The notes beneath the pieces were generated by a model that was not told where the DNA came from, searched no databases, and saw only the letters and a program-made list of their open reading frames with translations. From positions 62,001-126,000 of the forward strand of contig CALUVM010000002.1 in assembly GCA_944324255.1 (NCBI GenBank): a stretch of 64,000 bases of DNA, read 5' to 3'. Within the stretch, counting starts at the first letter, position 1. The number at the start of each line of letters is the position of its first letter. This DNA is from Candidatus Gastranaerophilales bacterium (lineage in GTDB: Bacteria; Cyanobacteriota; Vampirovibrionia; Gastranaerophilales; Gastranaerophilaceae). Below are positions 7,608 through 16,614 of the stretch, one piece after another. The position numbers and the translations under genes were made by a program.

Positions 7608-9818
7608 ATGAGTATGACATTTCCATTTATGACAACAGGATTTACAGGATGGCAGCCATCATTCATAAACTTCCAGATGTGCAGCACTAATCCTATGAAT
7701 TCATTGAATATTATGTGGAACCAGCTTGGTACAAAAAATCTGGCAAATAGTATGATGTATCATTATCCTGTATTTAGTATGAATAATTTTACACCATTCT
7801 TTAATGGAACAAGTAATGATTATTTAACAAATCCATTCTATTCAGTCGCTCAGACTATGTGGAATTTTAATCAATCCGGTAATACTATCTGGGGCGGATC
7901 CAATAACAATATGTTCGGTAATATGGATTTCAGCAAAATGTGGGGTAATTTCACAGGCAGCGGAAGCAGCAGCTCTGTTGGAGGTGAAAGAACCAAGACT
8001 GCTGAGCAGATAGAGTACCAGAGAAAATATAACAAATTGCTTTCTCTTATGAAGCAGTTGAAAGATGCTGAAGAAATTACATCTGCTCAGAAAGATATTA
8101 TTAATGCCGCAATAGTAGCAGATAATGAAAACTCTAAGGGCGAATGGAAAGATAAGTTCAATGCATTAAAGAAAGCATATGATAAAATAGATGATAAAAA
8201 TATTAAAAAATATCTTGTTAAGAATATGGATGCCAGCGTAAACGGAGAGTCCGGTGCTGAAAATTCATTCAGAGTTCAATTAACTGACGCCGGTTATGAA
8301 TATACTGCAACAGATGTTGATACTAAGCTCAATGCTCTAGTCTGTGCAATTAATGAGCTCAGCGACAGCAATCCTAGAATCAGCAACGGTTTAATTGATG
8401 CTCTTGATATTGAAAGCGCTGATACAAACATTCTTGATTTAATCAGCAGCTGGAACAGTGAAAAAGGAAACCTCAATGTAGGCAACAAACGTATTATGGC
8501 TTACATTGCAGATAAATACAACGACAGCAAGATTAAAGATGAATCCAGAGAAGAAATAAAAACAAGTCTTGTTAAACCGCTTTATCTCTCATTAATAAAT
8601 AAAGCAAAAGACTTAGCTAACCAGCTTGAAGGAGAAGAAATCGATAATCTTAATAACGCAATCACAACATTAGCTACTGAATATGAAAAACTTGATAAGA
8701 ATATGTCAACATCATTTGTTCAAGCATTTGATAATCTTTATGTTGCAACAAGATGGGCTGCAATAAAGGTAATTGAAAAAGAAGCTGATGAATATTATGG
8801 TGAAATCGACAGTAAATTCTTCAATAATGAACTGTTTGATGATGATGTCAAAGATGATCTAATAGCAGAAGGTTTTTCTAAAACAGAAATTGATGCTCAA
8901 AAAGTTAACTATGCCGCTATAAAACACGATGACAATGACGATGGCGGTAACGATGATGAAGATTTTGGCGATACGCCGGAAAAACAGATTGAATACCTTA
9001 AAAGCGAGGGTTTAGTTGAAACTCTTGAAGGTAAAACTTATAAAGGCGGGGAAACTGTTTACAGAGAAACAACCCCGACAGGCGAAAACGGAAAAGCAAA
9101 ACTCTTTATAATTAAAGACGGAAAGTTATATGAACTTACTGACCCTGTATTAAATGCTAACGGCAAATATTCAGCAGAAGCTTTGAAAGAAGTTGATGCA
9201 GATGATATCAAGACAGCTCATGATGAAAAAATTGCTGAAGAAGAAGCCGCTGCTGAAAAAGCTGCTGATGAAGAAGTAAAAGAACTTGTAGATATTAGGG
9301 AAAAAGGCATAGAGGTATCAAGAAAACTTTGCGGATGGACAAGCAAAAAGGATACAGAAAAGATCGCTGAGGTTCTCCAAAAAATTAACAAAGATAATGT
9401 TCTTGAATTCTTCGATGGTGCTTTTGAACATTCATCTCTTAATGAGAATGCCGTCAGAAATAAAAAGAGATATAAAATCGAAGGCATTATCGAAAAAATG
9501 TCAGATGATAGCAGAAAGAACACGCATATAACAAAAGAACTGGTAGTCAATTTAGTTAATGCATTCTTAGCAAAGGCTGCCGAAATGGGTCTGGAAAAGA
9601 CAACAGAATATAGAGTACTTGCGGCGTATCTTGAAACAGCTAATAAAGCTGAAAAGGGCTTTAGGGAAAAAGTCACCAGGGAAGATATCAAAGGGATAAA
9701 TGATAGATTCTCTTCCAAGAAGAACGCTATTAATATTTGGTTCATGACAGGCAATTATCAAATAAGCGAAGTTATTGATGATATGATAAGACGGCTATAC
9801 CCGCAAATGAAAAACTAA
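7608..9818 (+). CDS. Large orphan protein, 736 aa, helical and charged
   Basis: Not recognised. The first 110 residues are rich in Met, Asn, Phe, Trp and Gly, with low complexity and an early TTGFTGWQPSF tail; then comes a Gly/Ser linker. The remainder is a long, charged, mainly helical region with an acidic DDNDDGGNDDEDFGD segment near residue 445 and an Ala/Glu-rich coiled stretch near residue 545. There is no signal peptide and no clear enzyme motif. The start follows AAGAGG. The composition resembles the 53.3 kb orphan, with a Met/Asn-rich head and a charged body. It may be a structural or surface-related protein. Function unknown. Confidence 0.8.
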   Translation: MSMTFPFMTTGFTGWQPSFINFQMCSTNPMNSLNIMWNQLGTKNLANSMMYHYPVFSMNNFTPFFNGTSNDYLTNPFYSVAQTMWNFNQSGNTIWGGSNNNMFGNMDFSKMWGNFTGSGSSSSVGGERTKTAEQIEYQRKYNKLLSLMKQLKDAEEITSAQKDIINAAIVADNENSKGEWKDKFNALKKAYDKIDDKNIKKYLVKNMDASVNGESGAENSFRVQLTDAGYEYTATDVDTKLNALVCAINELSDSNPRISNGLIDALDIESADTNILDLISSWNSEKGNLNVGNKRIMAYIADKYNDSKIKDESREEIKTSLVKPLYLSLINKAKDLANQLEGEEIDNLNNAITTLATEYEKLDKNMSTSFVQAFDNLYVATRWAAIKVIEKEADEYYGEIDSKFFNNELFDDDVKDDLIAEGFSKTEIDAQKVNYAAIKHDDNDDGGNDDEDFGDTPEKQIEYLKSEGLVETLEGKTYKGGETVYRETTPTGENGKAKLFIIKDGKLYELTDPVLNANGKYSAEALKEVDADDIKTAHDEKIAEEEAAAEKAADEEVKELVDIREKGIEVSRKLCGWTSKKDTEKIAEVLQKINKDNVLEFFDGAFEHSSLNENAVRNKKRYKIEGIIEKMSDDSRKNTHITKELVVNLVNAFLAKAAEMGLEKTTEYRVLAAYLETANKAEKGFREKVTREDIKGINDRFSSKKNAINIWFMTGNYQISEVIDDMIRRLYPQMKN

Positions 9819-9832
9819 TACTGAAACTAAAT

Positions 9833-9865
9833 AAACAAAAAACCGGCTAAGCCGGTTTTTTGTTT
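9833..9865. terminator. Bidirectional terminator between convergent orphan genes
   Basis: A 15-bp perfect stem, AAACAAAAAACCGGC with GCCGGTTTTTTGTTT, and a TAA loop. It gives a U-run on both strands. It overlaps the last codon of the minus-strand gene. Confidence 0.9.
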
Positions 9866-10730
9866 ATTTAAAAAATGAATATGGCCGTCTTACCTTTTTC
9901 AATAGTCCGTCTTTATCTATCTCATAAAAAGGTCTGTAACTGTGAAAATTATAACAGGCGAAATAATCATAGTATCTCGGTTTAATAGCTTTACAAATAT
10001 TTTCAAAATCTCTCATAACTCCGCGGTTATGCACAAGACCTGTTTTGTCCAGATACTTTCTAAAAGCTATACTGTCAAGAGTATACTGACACAGAACATT
10101 ATTATAGTATGGAATGCCGTCTTTGATAGCACTCTTAAAATCCGAATCGTTTACAAATTTCTGATATTCTCTGGTCGTCATATTATTTCGCAAATATCTT
10201 AATTTTTCATTCAATATTTTTTTACCATTATGCTCATCTGTATAAAAGGACGGTAAATCCTTAGACACTGTATCTGAAGCTTCTTCAAAGCCATTATCTT
10301 CCAGTACGTCCATAAAAGCTTGATAATCAAACCAGTCTTGCGATCTTACTGCACGATGTTCTTGATAACCAGCGCTTCTGGTCATATAATCATCGACAAA
10401 AGAATTCGCCTCACTCTGTGTATAATCTCTATACTCCGCATAAGCCTGCATACGCGCTGCCAGCGGTGCATCATATGTCTTAGGTCTGGAGAATATTGCC
10501 CCCGTTGTTATTGCGCCTAATGCTGCAACAATACCTATTGTCCAGTTTCTGAATTTCGGGGTTTTCATTTTAGCTTTGAAGCCTGGTTTTACAAACGTAT
10601 CCGTTCCCTGTGCTGCTTGCGCTGCTAATTTTGCTTCTGCTGCAGCTGCCTTCGCCGCCTGTTTTTGAGCTTTGCTTATTTTTGCTAATCTAACAAGAAC
10701 ATTCTGACGTTTTACCGGTTTTACTTTCAT
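9864..10730 (-). CDS. Orphan protein with Ala/Lys-rich head and one membrane segment, 288 aa
   Basis: Not recognised. The ATG at 10730 has AAGGAG eight bases upstream; an earlier in-frame GTG overlaps that site. The N-terminus MKVKPVKRQNV is basic, followed by an Ala/Lys-rich helix and a hydrophobic segment (WTIGIVAALGAITTGAIF, about residues 65-82). The C-terminal 200 residues are soluble and rich in Tyr, Asp and Phe. The polar head followed by a single membrane segment suggests an anchored protein. It converges with the 736-residue orphan across a shared terminator. Function unknown. Confidence 0.75.
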   Translation of the reverse strand: MKVKPVKRQNVLVRLAKISKAQKQAAKAAAAEAKLAAQAAQGTDTFVKPGFKAKMKTPKFRNWTIGIVAALGAITTGAIFSRPKTYDAPLAARMQAYAEYRDYTQSEANSFVDDYMTRSAGYQEHRAVRSQDWFDYQAFMDVLEDNGFEEASDTVSKDLPSFYTDEHNGKKILNEKLRYLRNNMTTREYQKFVNDSDFKSAIKDGIPYYNNVLCQYTLDSIAFRKYLDKTGLVHNRGVMRDFENICKAIKPRYYDYFACYNFHSYRPFYEIDKDGLLKKVRRPYSFFK

Positions 10731-10862
10731 ATAATACACTCCTTAATATTTGTTGGTTTTATTTGTTATTGATTATATTAAAAGACATAAATAATATATT
10801 TGCCAATATATTTTACAAAATTTTACAATTTTTATAAAAATAGGTAAATTGGCGGAGAATAG

Positions 10863-11414
10863 TTATTGTCCGACTACAGTTCTTAAATATTGTCTGACTG
10901 CAGGAGTGATGAGTAAGTCCGGCTCTGACATGCAGAATTCGTCCAGAGTATTAATCCCCTTTCTGGTTTCGCCGGTTTCTATATACAAAAGACCGAGCTG
11001 GATTCTTGATAAAGGGTCATTGGACGTCCGGAGTTCTTTTATTTTGGAATTTGTTATCCCGAGTAATTTATAGCAGTTAACTAAATTTTTATGGTACTGC
11101 AAATTTAATCCGTAAAGTTTTATTGCATCTTCAAAACACGGTCTTGCCTGTTCCGGATATCCGATAAAGATATATGTTTCTCCAAGATTGTTATAAAAAA
11201 TTGCAGAAGCCTGCGTTGATGGCGAAAGCGATATCGCAATTTTAAACTCCTGAATGGCAGCATAATAAATTCTGTCTTTAAGGTAATTTAAGCCCACATT
11301 ATTATGATAAAAAGCATCTTTTTCAGCACGAATTACGTACTTGTCAGGTTTTTTATAGCCCGAGCAAAATACTATTACAGCTATAAACAGTACCGTGAGT
11401 ATTCTTTTTATCAT
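10863..11414 (-). CDS. Secreted TPR-like protein, 183 aa
   Basis: The N-terminus is a signal sequence ending VFCSGY, which could be an imperfect lipobox (Phe at -1 is unusual), so it is exported and perhaps a lipoprotein. The rest contains about three tetratricopeptide units (AIFYNNLGETYIFIGYPEQA). Its start overlaps the stop of the metallo-beta-lactamase-fold gene by 4 nt, so the two are translationally coupled. The binding partner is unknown. Confidence 0.82.
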   Translation of the reverse strand: MIKRILTVLFIAVIVFCSGYKKPDKYVIRAEKDAFYHNNVGLNYLKDRIYYAAIQEFKIAISLSPSTQASAIFYNNLGETYIFIGYPEQARPCFEDAIKLYGLNLQYHKNLVNCYKLLGITNSKIKELRTSNDPLSRIQLGLLYIETGETRKGINTLDEFCMSEPDLLITPAVRQYLRTVVGQ

Positions 11415-12340
11415 ATAAGCGAAATTTCTAGTCCTTCATATGCCATAATTGCATTCTCATCAGAATATTCTTCTGCTAATAAGTCTAATTTTTCATCATT
11501 ATATCCCGGGTCATAATGGAAAAATACCATTTTTTTAGCACCAATTTGCTTTTTACAATCAAGTGCCATCTCAAACGTTGAGTGTCCGAAACCTTGTTTT
11601 GGTACATAAATACTTAAATAGTCTTCTGTAGAATATTGAGCATCATGTATAATAAGGTCGCAGCCTTTAGCAAACTTAATCAATTTCTTATCTCCGCCCG
11701 GATAACTTTCTTTATCGGTCGCATAAACAAGAGTCTTGCCTTTATAAGCGATTTTGTAAATAAATACACCGTTTTGCGGGTGAGCATAGGATTTATAACA
11801 GGTTATAACGACATCTTCATCGGTAAAATCGCCTTCTTGAAGCTCATTTACTCTTTTTATAACAGGGAATTCTTCTCCCTGCTTAAATATTACATAATTT
11901 GTTTCATTTAAATCTCTGATTCTTAAGTCTGCCGCAATATCCCCCAAATCAAGAGGGAAAGATTTTGTAAACAAAAGTTTTGCAAGTTCCTGTTCAAGGG
12001 TTTCATTATAGTTTACTCCGCCCAGCAAGGACATTCTTGTAGATGAAAGATGGGACGGTCTGAAAAACGGGAATCCCTGAATATGGTCAAGGTGGATATG
12101 GCTCAAAAGGATGGTGCATTTAACCGGAGTCCGGTCTGTAATTGTTGTTCCGGATTCAATATATTTTTGCATAAGCTCGTTTCCAAGACTTATTAAACCT
12201 GTTCCGGCATCAAGAATTATAAGATGCCCGCCGACTCTTACTTCAACACAGGCAGTATTTCCGCCATACTTTAAAAAATCTTTTTCCGGAACCGGATAGC
12301 TTCCTCTAACGCCTCTAAATTTAATCTTGAATTCTTTCAT
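11411..12340 (-). CDS. Metallo-beta-lactamase-fold hydrolase (phosphodiesterase-like)
   Basis: The zinc-binding motif SHIHLDHIQGFPFF is present, together with the family opening FRGVRGSYPVPEKDFLKYGGN and later metal ligands in HPQNG, YATD and FFHYDPGY. The pattern is close to RNase Z/PhnP-like and cyclic-nucleotide phosphodiesterase-like members of the fold, but the substrate cannot be read from the sequence. Length is 309 residues, with an AAGGAA ribosome site. It lies 3 nt from the metallophosphoesterase gene upstream and overlaps the TPR gene downstream, giving a three-gene operon. Confidence 0.87.
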   Translation of the reverse strand: MKEFKIKFRGVRGSYPVPEKDFLKYGGNTACVEVRVGGHLIILDAGTGLISLGNELMQKYIESGTTITDRTPVKCTILLSHIHLDHIQGFPFFRPSHLSSTRMSLLGGVNYNETLEQELAKLLFTKSFPLDLGDIAADLRIRDLNETNYVIFKQGEEFPVIKRVNELQEGDFTDEDVVITCYKSYAHPQNGVFIYKIAYKGKTLVYATDKESYPGGDKKLIKFAKGCDLIIHDAQYSTEDYLSIYVPKQGFGHSTFEMALDCKKQIGAKKMVFFHYDPGYNDEKLDLLAEEYSDENAIMAYEGLEISLI

Positions 12341-12343
12341 CTT

Positions 12344-13333
12344 TTATTCCTTATATTTTTTCATCTCATAGGTTGCATTTCTGTCTTTTTCTTCTCCATA
12401 GGTAAGGGAAGAATTTAACAGTCTGAGTTTTGATCTGGTTTGTATATCTTTTAAACCGGTTTCTTTTAAAAATACATCAACAATAACCTTTTTCTTATTT
12501 GAGTTAATATTAACTACTCTGAAAGAGTTAGGATATGTTACAAGCGACGGAGTAGAAACATAGAGAATATTTCCGTCCTGTTTAACCTTTGTTGTGTGAT
12601 AATGTCCTTGCAAAACTATAACAGGATTTTTATGAGTTTTTAAAATTTTTTTAACTTCGGATTCATTCAGAAGATTATGGTCCGGACTGCTGTAAGGTTC
12701 TTCAACGGGTACATGAATACAAATAATTATAATATCTTTTTTATGTTTATCCAGTTCGTCTTGGAGCCAGTTTAACTGCTTTTCCGGAACTTCACCGTTG
12801 GTTGTAATTCTTGTATCAATTATACTGTCAAGGCATATTACTCTAAATCCCTTTTTAGGAGAGAATGCATAATAATTACTGTTTGAAGGTATTTGTTTAT
12901 TTGAATTATGCAGAATTTCTCTGAATGCAGCTTTAGTTAAAGGTCCGTCTATTGCGATATCGTGGTTTCCGTCAATAGCATACCAGGGATAGATAAGCTT
13001 TGATGTATGTTTGATAAAACTTTTTAATTCACTTTCTTTAGGCTTGTTTACTAAATCACCGGTGAATACTACAAAATCATACGCTCCGGAAGTATTGATT
13101 TGAAATATTACATCATCAAGTAAAGCGGCAGAACTTTCCAGAAATTTATAAGAAGTATTTTTCTCGAAAGTTGAAAAATGAGCGTCACTTACCTGAGCGA
13201 TTCTTAAGTTATTATTTGCTGCAGTACAGACCTGCGAGCTGATAGCACAGGCAACTGCCAGTGTCAGTACCAGATTAATAAATTTTGAAAAAAAACTTTC
13301 CCTCTTACTCTTCTTATAAAATTTCTTGCTCAT
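12344..13333 (-). CDS. Secreted calcineurin-like metallophosphoesterase
   Basis: The metallophosphatase motifs are DAHF (first Asp/His), FTGDLVN, GNHDI, and the later HVPVEE and GHYHTTK. A hydrophobic segment near residues 15-40 after a Lys-rich start acts as signal peptide or anchor. I choose ATG 13333 over the more distant in-frame start at 13444, because the latter would leave only 5 bp to the divergent gshB-like gene. Substrate unknown; phosphodiester or phosphomonoester cleavage is likely. First gene of the operon with the two genes downstream. Confidence 0.87.
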   Translation of the reverse strand: MSKKFYKKSKRESFFSKFINLVLTLAVACAISSQVCTAANNNLRIAQVSDAHFSTFEKNTSYKFLESSAALLDDVIFQINTSGAYDFVVFTGDLVNKPKESELKSFIKHTSKLIYPWYAIDGNHDIAIDGPLTKAAFREILHNSNKQIPSNSNYYAFSPKKGFRVICLDSIIDTRITTNGEVPEKQLNWLQDELDKHKKDIIIICIHVPVEEPYSSPDHNLLNESEVKKILKTHKNPVIVLQGHYHTTKVKQDGNILYVSTPSLVTYPNSFRVVNINSNKKKVIVDVFLKETGLKDIQTRSKLRLLNSSLTYGEEKDRNATYEMKKYKE

Positions 13334-13449
13334 AGTTATATATAATAATCCATTCCGATAAAAAAATCTATATTGAGTAATAAGGACAGCTTGTAGAAAG
13401 TTGTTCTTAGTGCTAGTATTTAGGGGGAAATCTTCGGGGAGCAAAAAGA

Positions 13450-14400
13450 ATGAGAATACTTTTTATAATTGATAAAATAGAACTTAAATATTTTGAATTT
13501 AATAATCTTGTCACAAATTTCTGGATGATAAAAGAATTTTTAAAACGAGGTCAGGAAGTTCAGATAACGACAATTTCAAACCTGCTGCTAAGAGGAAAGC
13601 GAGCATATGCAAAATGTTATGAGAGTTTTCTTGATAAAGAAAATATCTGCTATAAAGATGTAATTCATGAAGAATTGATTGATAATTTTGATATGGTTCT
13701 ATTCCGTCCGGATCCCCCTGTTGATATAGATTATATTAATGCGACCTATGTCTTTGATTTTGTAACGAAACCGGCTGTCATCAATTCACCTGCAGCGATA
13801 AGAGATTTTAATGAAAAACTTCACAGTTTGAAATTTAGTGAATATATGACGGATTGTATTGTAACAAGCTCACTTAAAGATATTGAAGACTTCTTAAAAG
13901 AACATAAGCAAATTGTACTAAAACCCTTAAACCGCTGTTTTGGCTCAGGGGTAATGTATCTTTATGAAGGTGATCCTAATACAAGAACTATTATTAATAC
14001 TTTAACCAATAACGGAACAACTCTTGCTATGGTTCAAGAATTTATACCCGATGTTAAAAAAGGTGACAACAGAGTGCTCACATTAGGCGGCAGAGTTCTT
14101 CCTTATACCGTTAAGAAGCTTCCGGGGACAGATGATTTCAAGTTTAATACCCATAATGATAATTTTCTTGTGAAATCTGATTTACCGGAATCTGTTATAA
14201 AAAGCTTTGAACCTGTTGCTGAAAAATTAAATTCTCTGGGAATCAAAATGGCAGGACTGGATGTTATAGATGATAAAATTATAGAAATTAATGTTACAAG
14301 TCCTTGTTATTTTATAAAAGAAATAAATGCTATCTATGGAATTGAGCTGGAGAAGGAAATTTGCGATTTTCTGTTGACACCCACCTTGTTATCCGTATAA
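13450..14400 (+). CDS. gshB: Glutathione synthetase-like ATP-grasp ligase
   Basis: The 316-residue protein follows prokaryotic glutathione synthetase along its length: RPDPPVDIDYINATYVFDF, NSPAAIRDFNEKL, the ATP-grasp VLKPLNRCFGSGVMYL, VQEFIPDVKKGDNRVL and the C-terminal GLDVIDDKIIEINVTSP. The segment corresponding to the Gly-rich triad (GNLAAGG in Escherichia coli) is shortened and not conserved, so the acceptor or donor specificity may differ. No gshA is present in the window. GGGGAG precedes the ATG. It is divergent from the phosphoesterase operon. Confidence 0.8.
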   Translation: MRILFIIDKIELKYFEFNNLVTNFWMIKEFLKRGQEVQITTISNLLLRGKRAYAKCYESFLDKENICYKDVIHEELIDNFDMVLFRPDPPVDIDYINATYVFDFVTKPAVINSPAAIRDFNEKLHSLKFSEYMTDCIVTSSLKDIEDFLKEHKQIVLKPLNRCFGSGVMYLYEGDPNTRTIINTLTNNGTTLAMVQEFIPDVKKGDNRVLTLGGRVLPYTVKKLPGTDDFKFNTHNDNFLVKSDLPESVIKSFEPVAEKLNSLGIKMAGLDVIDDKIIEINVTSPCYFIKEINAIYGIELEKEICDFLLTPTLLSV

Positions 14401-14487
14401 ATATAGTGTATAATTCAATTATATGATGTATTCAGAGTTATAAACTCTGGTGTATTATATAAGAAGGTTTAAATAAGAAGGATTATT

Positions 14488-15234
14488 ATGAAAAAGAAAC
14501 TCTTAATGCTTTTAACAATAGCGATTTTATTCTCAACAGCAGGTTTTGTCGGCGCAAAACAAACATCGACAACTGAACTTTCAGGGCTGATAAAATTGTA
14601 TAAAGCCGGAAACTATTCCGAATGCTATATAAAACTAAACGATTATGTTAAAAAAGATCCGGCAAATGCTCTTGCCTATTACTATCTTGCAATGACATCA
14701 GCACAGTTAGGCAAGAAAAATGAAGCAATCGCTAATTATGATAAAACATTAGCGCTGACTTCTCCAAACGGAAACCTCGGCAGATATGCCTTAAAAGGTA
14801 AAACTTGCCTTAAAAATCCGGATCAATGCCAGGATTCAACCTATTCTTCACCATTGGAAGAATTCATAAGAAGCAAAAATGTTTCTGTAACAGATGAAGT
14901 TAAAAGCGAATATGAAAGACTAAAAATAGAAAATATGATGAGGGAAATCAACAGAAACGGAGATATTCCGGCTTCTGAGTTTAAAGAATACAAAGACTTT
15001 AGCAGTGCGGTTCCTACCAATGATGAAATCGTTGCAGCTCTGAGAACTCTTCAAAGAGCAGGTTTAGGTAATATTTATTCAAATAACTATGCTTCAGACT
15101 TGTCGCTCTTAACAGGCGGGTTTAACAATAATTCGGAAGAAGCTCAGATGATGAATATGCTTGTCGGGAATCCTTCTATGAACCCTCAATTAATACAGGC
15201 ATTATTAACTAATAACATGTCATTAGGATTGTAA
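14488..15234 (+). CDS. Secreted TPR protein ahead of fliW-csrA
   Basis: A signal peptide (MKKKLLMLLTIAILFSTAGF) is followed by two tetratricopeptide units (residues about 35-105; ALAYYYLAMTSAQLGKKNEA). The C-terminal 100 residues are unassigned and end in Met/Asn-rich sequence. The ribosome site GAAGGA is good. It heads a tight operon with fliW (4-nt gap), csrA and a further TPR-like gene. The context suggests an envelope role co-regulated with the CsrA switch, but the exact job is unknown. Confidence 0.85.
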   Translation: MKKKLLMLLTIAILFSTAGFVGAKQTSTTELSGLIKLYKAGNYSECYIKLNDYVKKDPANALAYYYLAMTSAQLGKKNEAIANYDKTLALTSPNGNLGRYALKGKTCLKNPDQCQDSTYSSPLEEFIRSKNVSVTDEVKSEYERLKIENMMREINRNGDIPASEFKEYKDFSSAVPTNDEIVAALRTLQRAGLGNIYSNNYASDLSLLTGGFNNNSEEAQMMNMLVGNPSMNPQLIQALLTNNMSLGL

Positions 15235-15238
15235 TTTA

Positions 15239-15673
15239 ATGAAAATAAATACACTTAGATTTGGTGAAATTGAAATAGAAGACAACAGGGTTTTTAACTT
15301 TGTACTTCCTATTATTGGTTTCAATGAATTAAAAAGATTTGTATTACTGGATTTAAAGAAAGATAACTTTTTTAAATGGCTGCAAGCTGTTGATGATCCG
15401 GCTCTGGCTTTTCCTGTTGTTTCGATTTTCGGATTAAATCTGGATTATTCAATAGATTTGCAAGATAACGTTGTGGAATTATTAAAAATAAAAAATGTAG
15501 AAAGTATTCTGGTTTTGAATATTGCTTCTATTCCGCAGGACAATCCACAGGGAACAACAATAAATCTGCTTGCTCCGCTTGTATTCAATGTTGATGAAAA
15601 TCTGGCAGGGCAGGTTGTTCTATCAGGTTCGGGATATGATATAAGTTTCCCGCTCTTTAAGAAAAATAGTTAA
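15239..15673 (+). CDS. fliW: Flagellar assembly factor FliW (CsrA antagonist)
   Basis: In other bacteria FliW binds either flagellin or CsrA and so couples flagellin level to CsrA activity. This 144-residue protein shows the family pattern: an opening with LRFGEIEI, then FVLPIIGF, F-x-L-L-D, the WLQAVDDPALAFPV block and the LLAPLVFN block. It lies 8 nt before csrA, the usual partner. No flagellin or other flagellar gene is in the window, so here it may simply control CsrA. Confidence 0.92.
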   Translation: MKINTLRFGEIEIEDNRVFNFVLPIIGFNELKRFVLLDLKKDNFFKWLQAVDDPALAFPVVSIFGLNLDYSIDLQDNVVELLKIKNVESILVLNIASIPQDNPQGTTINLLAPLVFNVDENLAGQVVLSGSGYDISFPLFKKNS

Positions 15674-15681
15674 GGACAAAA

Positions 15682-16026
15682 ATGCTTGTAATTTCAAGAA
15701 AAAACGGTCAAAAAATCATGATTAACGACAATATTGAAATCACTATTGTCGAAGCTAAAAATGGCGTTTGCAAGGTTGCTATTAAAGCTGATAAGGATGT
15801 AAAAATATACAGAGAAGAAATTTATCTCCAAATTAAGCTTGCAAACTTAATCGGAAAAGAAACCAGAGTTAATACCGTTGATTCTGTTGCTACAATGCTT
15901 AAAGATAGTAATATTAAGATTAACGACGATATAAAAACTGCGAAACCTTCGGAAGAAGAAGTTATTGTAGATGAAGGAAAAGAGTCCAAGTCTATTGTCA
16001 TAAAGAAAAATAATAAAGATAAGTAA
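15682..16026 (+). CDS. csrA: Carbon storage regulator CsrA with long charged tail
   Basis: CsrA binds GGA motifs in mRNA leaders and represses or stabilises transcripts. Residues 1-60 match the family (MLVISRKNGQKIMINDNIEI..VKIYREEIY). The total of 114 residues is longer than the common 60-75; the extra part after about residue 65 is rich in Lys, Asp and Glu and looks disordered. AAGGA precedes the ATG. The FliW neighbour supports the assignment. Whether the tail alters RNA or FliW binding is unknown. Confidence 0.93.
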   Translation: MLVISRKNGQKIMINDNIEITIVEAKNGVCKVAIKADKDVKIYREEIYLQIKLANLIGKETRVNTVDSVATMLKDSNIKINDDIKTAKPSEEEVIVDEGKESKSIVIKKNNKDK

Positions 16027-16029
16027 AAT

Positions 16030-16587
16030 ATGTTCTTTTTTAGTGATGATAACAGTGAGGTGACTTTTTCACCCGGAAGTTTGGAACATGCTTATTTAGC
16101 GATTCTGGATAATAATCTTATAAGCGCTAAAGAGATATTTTGTTCTCTTAACTCCCCTCGTGCAAGGTGGGGAAAGGCACTGGTTGATATTCTTACAGGG
16201 TATATTGAAAAATATCCTTCTTATTTTGAAATAAGAAATTTTCTGGAAATAGATTTAGAATTTCTTCTGAAAAATGAAAAAATAGACTATGTGGAACAAT
16301 TTTTAGGTGCAGCGGAGATCTTGGCTGATATTAATAATGAAACTTATAAATATATAGCAAGAGTTATGTATGAAAATAAATTGTACAAAGCTGCAAAAGA
16401 ATATATGGATAAATCAAAAAAACTTTTCTATAATGATCCGGAATTGCATTTTATGTATACAAAATATTATATTAACTTTAACGAATATGAAAATGCGAGA
16501 TACCATATTGATGAGTGTTTGAGAATACTGCCGGACTATTATCCTGCTAAGATTTTAAAAAATCAAATTCAAGCTCAATTGATGTAA
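16030..16587 (+). CDS. TPR-like cytoplasmic protein, last gene of the fliW-csrA operon
   Basis: 185 residues with no signal peptide. The sequence is helical with TPR-like repeats towards the C-terminus (KAAKEYMDKSKKLFYNDPELHFMY and the following unit). It begins 3 nt after csrA, so it is co-transcribed and probably translationally coupled. No enzyme motif. A role in the CsrA/FliW circuit is possible from position only. Confidence 0.8.
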   Translation: MFFFSDDNSEVTFSPGSLEHAYLAILDNNLISAKEIFCSLNSPRARWGKALVDILTGYIEKYPSYFEIRNFLEIDLEFLLKNEKIDYVEQFLGAAEILADINNETYKYIARVMYENKLYKAAKEYMDKSKKLFYNDPELHFMYTKYYINFNEYENARYHIDECLRILPDYYPAKILKNQIQAQLM

Positions 16588-16607
16588 GACAAAATTTTTA
16601 GTATAAT
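16579..16607 (+). promoter_or_regulatory. Promoter placed for leaderless transcription of the 16615 gene
   Basis: TTGATG (16579-16584), 17-nt spacer, TATAAT (16602-16607). The predicted +1 is at 16614, one base before the ATG at 16615, and there is no ribosome site. The -35 box overlaps the end of the preceding gene. Confidence 0.75.
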
Positions 16608-16614
16608 ACGTGGT

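Noticed and set aside
9218-9754. A 178-codon minus-strand ORF inside the 736-residue orphan.
   Set aside because: Serine/leucine/phenylalanine-rich shadow of the Glu/Lys-rich coding strand; the plus-strand gene has a ribosome site and terminator.
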